Of a stretch of DNA of 21,718 bases, positions 20,347 through 21,718 are shown piece by piece. Position 1 is the stretch's first letter. The number at the start of each line of letters is the position of its first letter. Where the stretch lies: contig DF237846.1 of NCBI GenBank assembly GCA_000708835.1, forward strand, positions 1-21,718. Direction: 5' to 3'. The notes under the pieces are model-generated. The model was not told the origin of the DNA and did not search any database. It saw nothing but the letters and a program-made list of their open reading frames with translations. The stretch is from Klebsormidium nitens (Eukaryota > Streptophyta > Klebsormidiophyceae > Klebsormidiales > Klebsormidiaceae). The translations under genes and the position numbers were made by a program.

Positions 20347-21718
20347 TCACTCCTGCCGTTTCTTCCGCTTCCCGCACGCTACCATCATTACCAGCCCGCT
20401 TAAAACGAACAGACCTGCAACGGCCCCCACTAAAGGCGCCAAGTATCCGTTACTTCCAGCGGTCTCAGCTGATGGGGGGGGCGACTGTTCAATCACAGGG
20501 GGGGCTGGCGGAGGGGGTAAGGAGGAAACGCTCAAGAGCATGTAGACGCTATTCCACGTGCCCTTCCCCAGGTTACCCAAAGCCATAGTCTGCGCCGTGG
20601 CGTTGTAAGCGAGCGTGATGTTGTGGGGAACCTGAGTCCAGACACATCCGTCGAAGCCCGTGACCTTGTTCAGTTGTTGCGGCGTGCAGTTGCTGTACCG
20701 GAAAGCTGAAAGGAAGAAGGAGTCCACGCCCGCATCGCTTACGCCCCCGAACATAAGCGTTCCGTTGTTGGGTGCAAATGTCCGGTTCCCTTGCTTCAGG
20801 AACAAGAGACCTGATGCTACGGGCGCGGTTACTGTCGCTTCCGTTGGCGTTATGTCCGTTAGGAGCCTCCGACGAGAACCGCTTCCGCCGGAACCGGAAT
20901 CCGTCGGGTCGACGGGCTGTATCTCCCCGGGAAAATAAGCAGCAAAAGCGGTGATGCCCTCGGTTCCAGAGACGGACGCCTCGTAACCAAACACCCCCCC
21001 CATTTCCATGCTTCCGGCTTCCCCCTGAATGCTGCTCACGTTCGCGGGATCGACCGTCACGGTACTGCTCGGCACCACGATCTCCGCTTTCTTGAAGAGG
21101 TACAAACCGTAAAGCCCCCCCCAATTCTCCGGGTGCAGTGCTGACGTGGCAGCCGTGCTCGTGATTGCGTCATACCGCGCGTAGAGGCCCGCGAGCGTCA
21201 CACGCCACGCGCACCCGGGCGCGGTCGCGCCGGCCGCCGCTTGCCACGCGTCGCTCGCGGAGCAGCCCATCGTTTGGGCGCCGGCGATCATGTAGACGGA
21301 TCCACTGGGCGCCGGGCCGGACACCAGAAAGGACAGCATGCCGGAATCAGGTGCGAAGAACAGGGCGGAACCGGAACCGTCTGCCGGCGTTTGCGTCAGG
21401 AAGAGCGCCGCGCATGCGATGTACGAACTCGCGGCCGCGACCGCGCTTGTGAAAAGGGCGGGTGGGGTGTGCCCGAAGTCGAGCGATCTAATCGCAATCG
21501 GAGTCATTGCGGACGTGATCGAACCCCCGTCCATAGAATCCATGTTTTGGCCGCTCGTGAGAATCGAGAATGCGATGCTGCCGTTGCCGGTACCACTGCA
21601 CGATTCGACGTAGTTCGGGTCGCAGGGCGCGTGAGGGGGGGGCGGAACTGCTTGGAACGGAGGGGGGGGAGATGAAGATGGAGGCGGCTGGTTTGGCGGC
21701 GGCTGTAACTGGGGAGGC
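20347..21718 (-). CDS. Proline-rich type I membrane glycoprotein, C-terminal part (5' truncated by window)
   Basis: The minus-strand frame is open from the window edge at 21718 to TGA at 20347-20349, at least 456 residues without an intron, so the ATG at 21543 is not necessarily the start. Order from the visible N-terminus: proline-rich spacer with PPP and PPPP runs (hydroxyproline-rich style), a Cys-containing segment, ectodomain module A (codons 21408-21097), a linker with an R-R-R-L-L stretch, module B (20808-20533), a second short proline-rich spacer, a single membrane helix (LVGAVAGLFVLSGLVMMV) and the basic tail KRKKRQE. Six N-glycosylation sequons follow ATG 21543 (for example NRT, NGT, NCT, NIT, NAT). 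It is likely anchored at the plasma membrane with its ectodomain in the cell wall space. It resembles algal pherophorin-like or HRGP surface proteins in style, but I do not recognise a named family. Confidence 0.85.
   Translation of the reverse strand, partial: PPQLQPPPNQPPPSSSPPPPFQAVPPPPHAPCDPNYVESCSGTGNGSIAFSILTSGQNMDSMDGGSITSAMTPIAIRSLDFGHTPPALFTSAVAAASSYIACAALFLTQTPADGSGSALFFAPDSGMLSFLVSGPAPSGSVYMIAGAQTMGCSASDAWQAAAGATAPGCAWRVTLAGLYARYDAITSTAATSALHPENWGGLYGLYLFKKAEIVVPSSTVTVDPANVSSIQGEAGSMEMGGVFGYEASVSGTEGITAFAAYFPGEIQPVDPTDSGSGGSGSRRRLLTDITPTEATVTAPVASGLLFLKQGNRTFAPNNGTLMFGGVSDAGVDSFFLSAFRYSNCTPQQLNKVTGFDGCVWTQVPHNITLAYNATAQTMALGNLGKGTWNSVYMLLSVSSLPPPPAPPVIEQSPPPSAETAGSNGYLAPLVGAVAGLFVLSGLVMMVACGKRKKRQE
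20533..21408 (-). repeat. Two diverged copies of one ectodomain module
   Basis: Module A (21097-21408) and module B (20533-20808) align by eye over about 90-105 residues in the same order of features: LFL-x-Q, then F-A-P followed by G-x-L-x-F, a first Cys (G-C in A, N-C in B), then G-C-x-W, a hydrophobic strand, Y-x-A, and near the end a Trp followed by Tyr and a Leu. The two Cys of each module probably pair. The modules are separated by a linker rich in Gly, Ser and Thr. This is internal protein duplication within one exon. Confidence 0.7.

Noticed and set aside
1-21718. CRISPR arrays, bacterial operons, tRNA or rRNA genes
   Set aside because: The window is intron-rich eukaryotic DNA; I saw no cloverleaf-like tRNA gene, no rRNA signature, and the direct repeats found are exon-derived rather than CRISPR spacers.

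Overview
This is a nuclear window from a eukaryote of the green lineage. It holds intron-rich genes with GT-AG introns, a plant-type cytosolic Cu/Zn superoxide dismutase, a ciliary transition-zone protein (meckelin/TMEM67) and a proline-rich cell-surface protein with an R-R-R-L-L stretch of the kind common in algal secreted proteins. Cu/Zn-SOD together with a cilium gene points to a streptophyte with motile cells: a charophyte alga, with Klebsormidium as my best guess, or a bryophyte or fern. The lineage call is inference; the genes are read directly from spliced frames.

Layout: (1) 411-6202 (+), a complete six-exon Cu/Zn-SOD of 154 residues with every metal ligand present. (2) 6203-7981, no recognisable gene; it includes a GC-rich, palindrome-dense stretch. 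(3) 7982-8813 (+), a three-exon gene for an unrecognised 99-residue basic/proline-rich protein. (4) 9122-19080 (+), a 19-exon meckelin gene of 1007 residues that splices in frame from signal peptide to the family's usual C-terminus. (5) 19202-19654 (+), a protein-like frame broken by one stop. (6) 20347-21718 (-), the 3' part of a type I membrane glycoprotein with proline-rich spacers and two related ectodomain modules; it runs off the window. The genes look unrelated in function; only the small gene and meckelin are close enough (308 bases) to suggest shared regulatory DNA.

The most unusual signal is in the introns. Immediately upstream of several true exons lie serial, decayed tandem copies of a unit made of the intron's 3' end, its AG acceptor and the first part of the following exon. 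This is seen for SOD exon 2 (four relics), exon 3 (five relics at about 150-base spacing plus at least two older ones) and the terminal exon (one intact alternative), and independently for meckelin exon 18 (four relics at 156-171-base spacing). The SOD and meckelin arrays share no sequence with each other, so this looks like a recurring duplication process rather than a transposon. In meckelin all four spacings are multiples of three, and the last two copies form one open frame with the true exon, which predicts in-frame alternative acceptors. One SOD exon 3 copy is intact but has lost all three ligands that bind only zinc.
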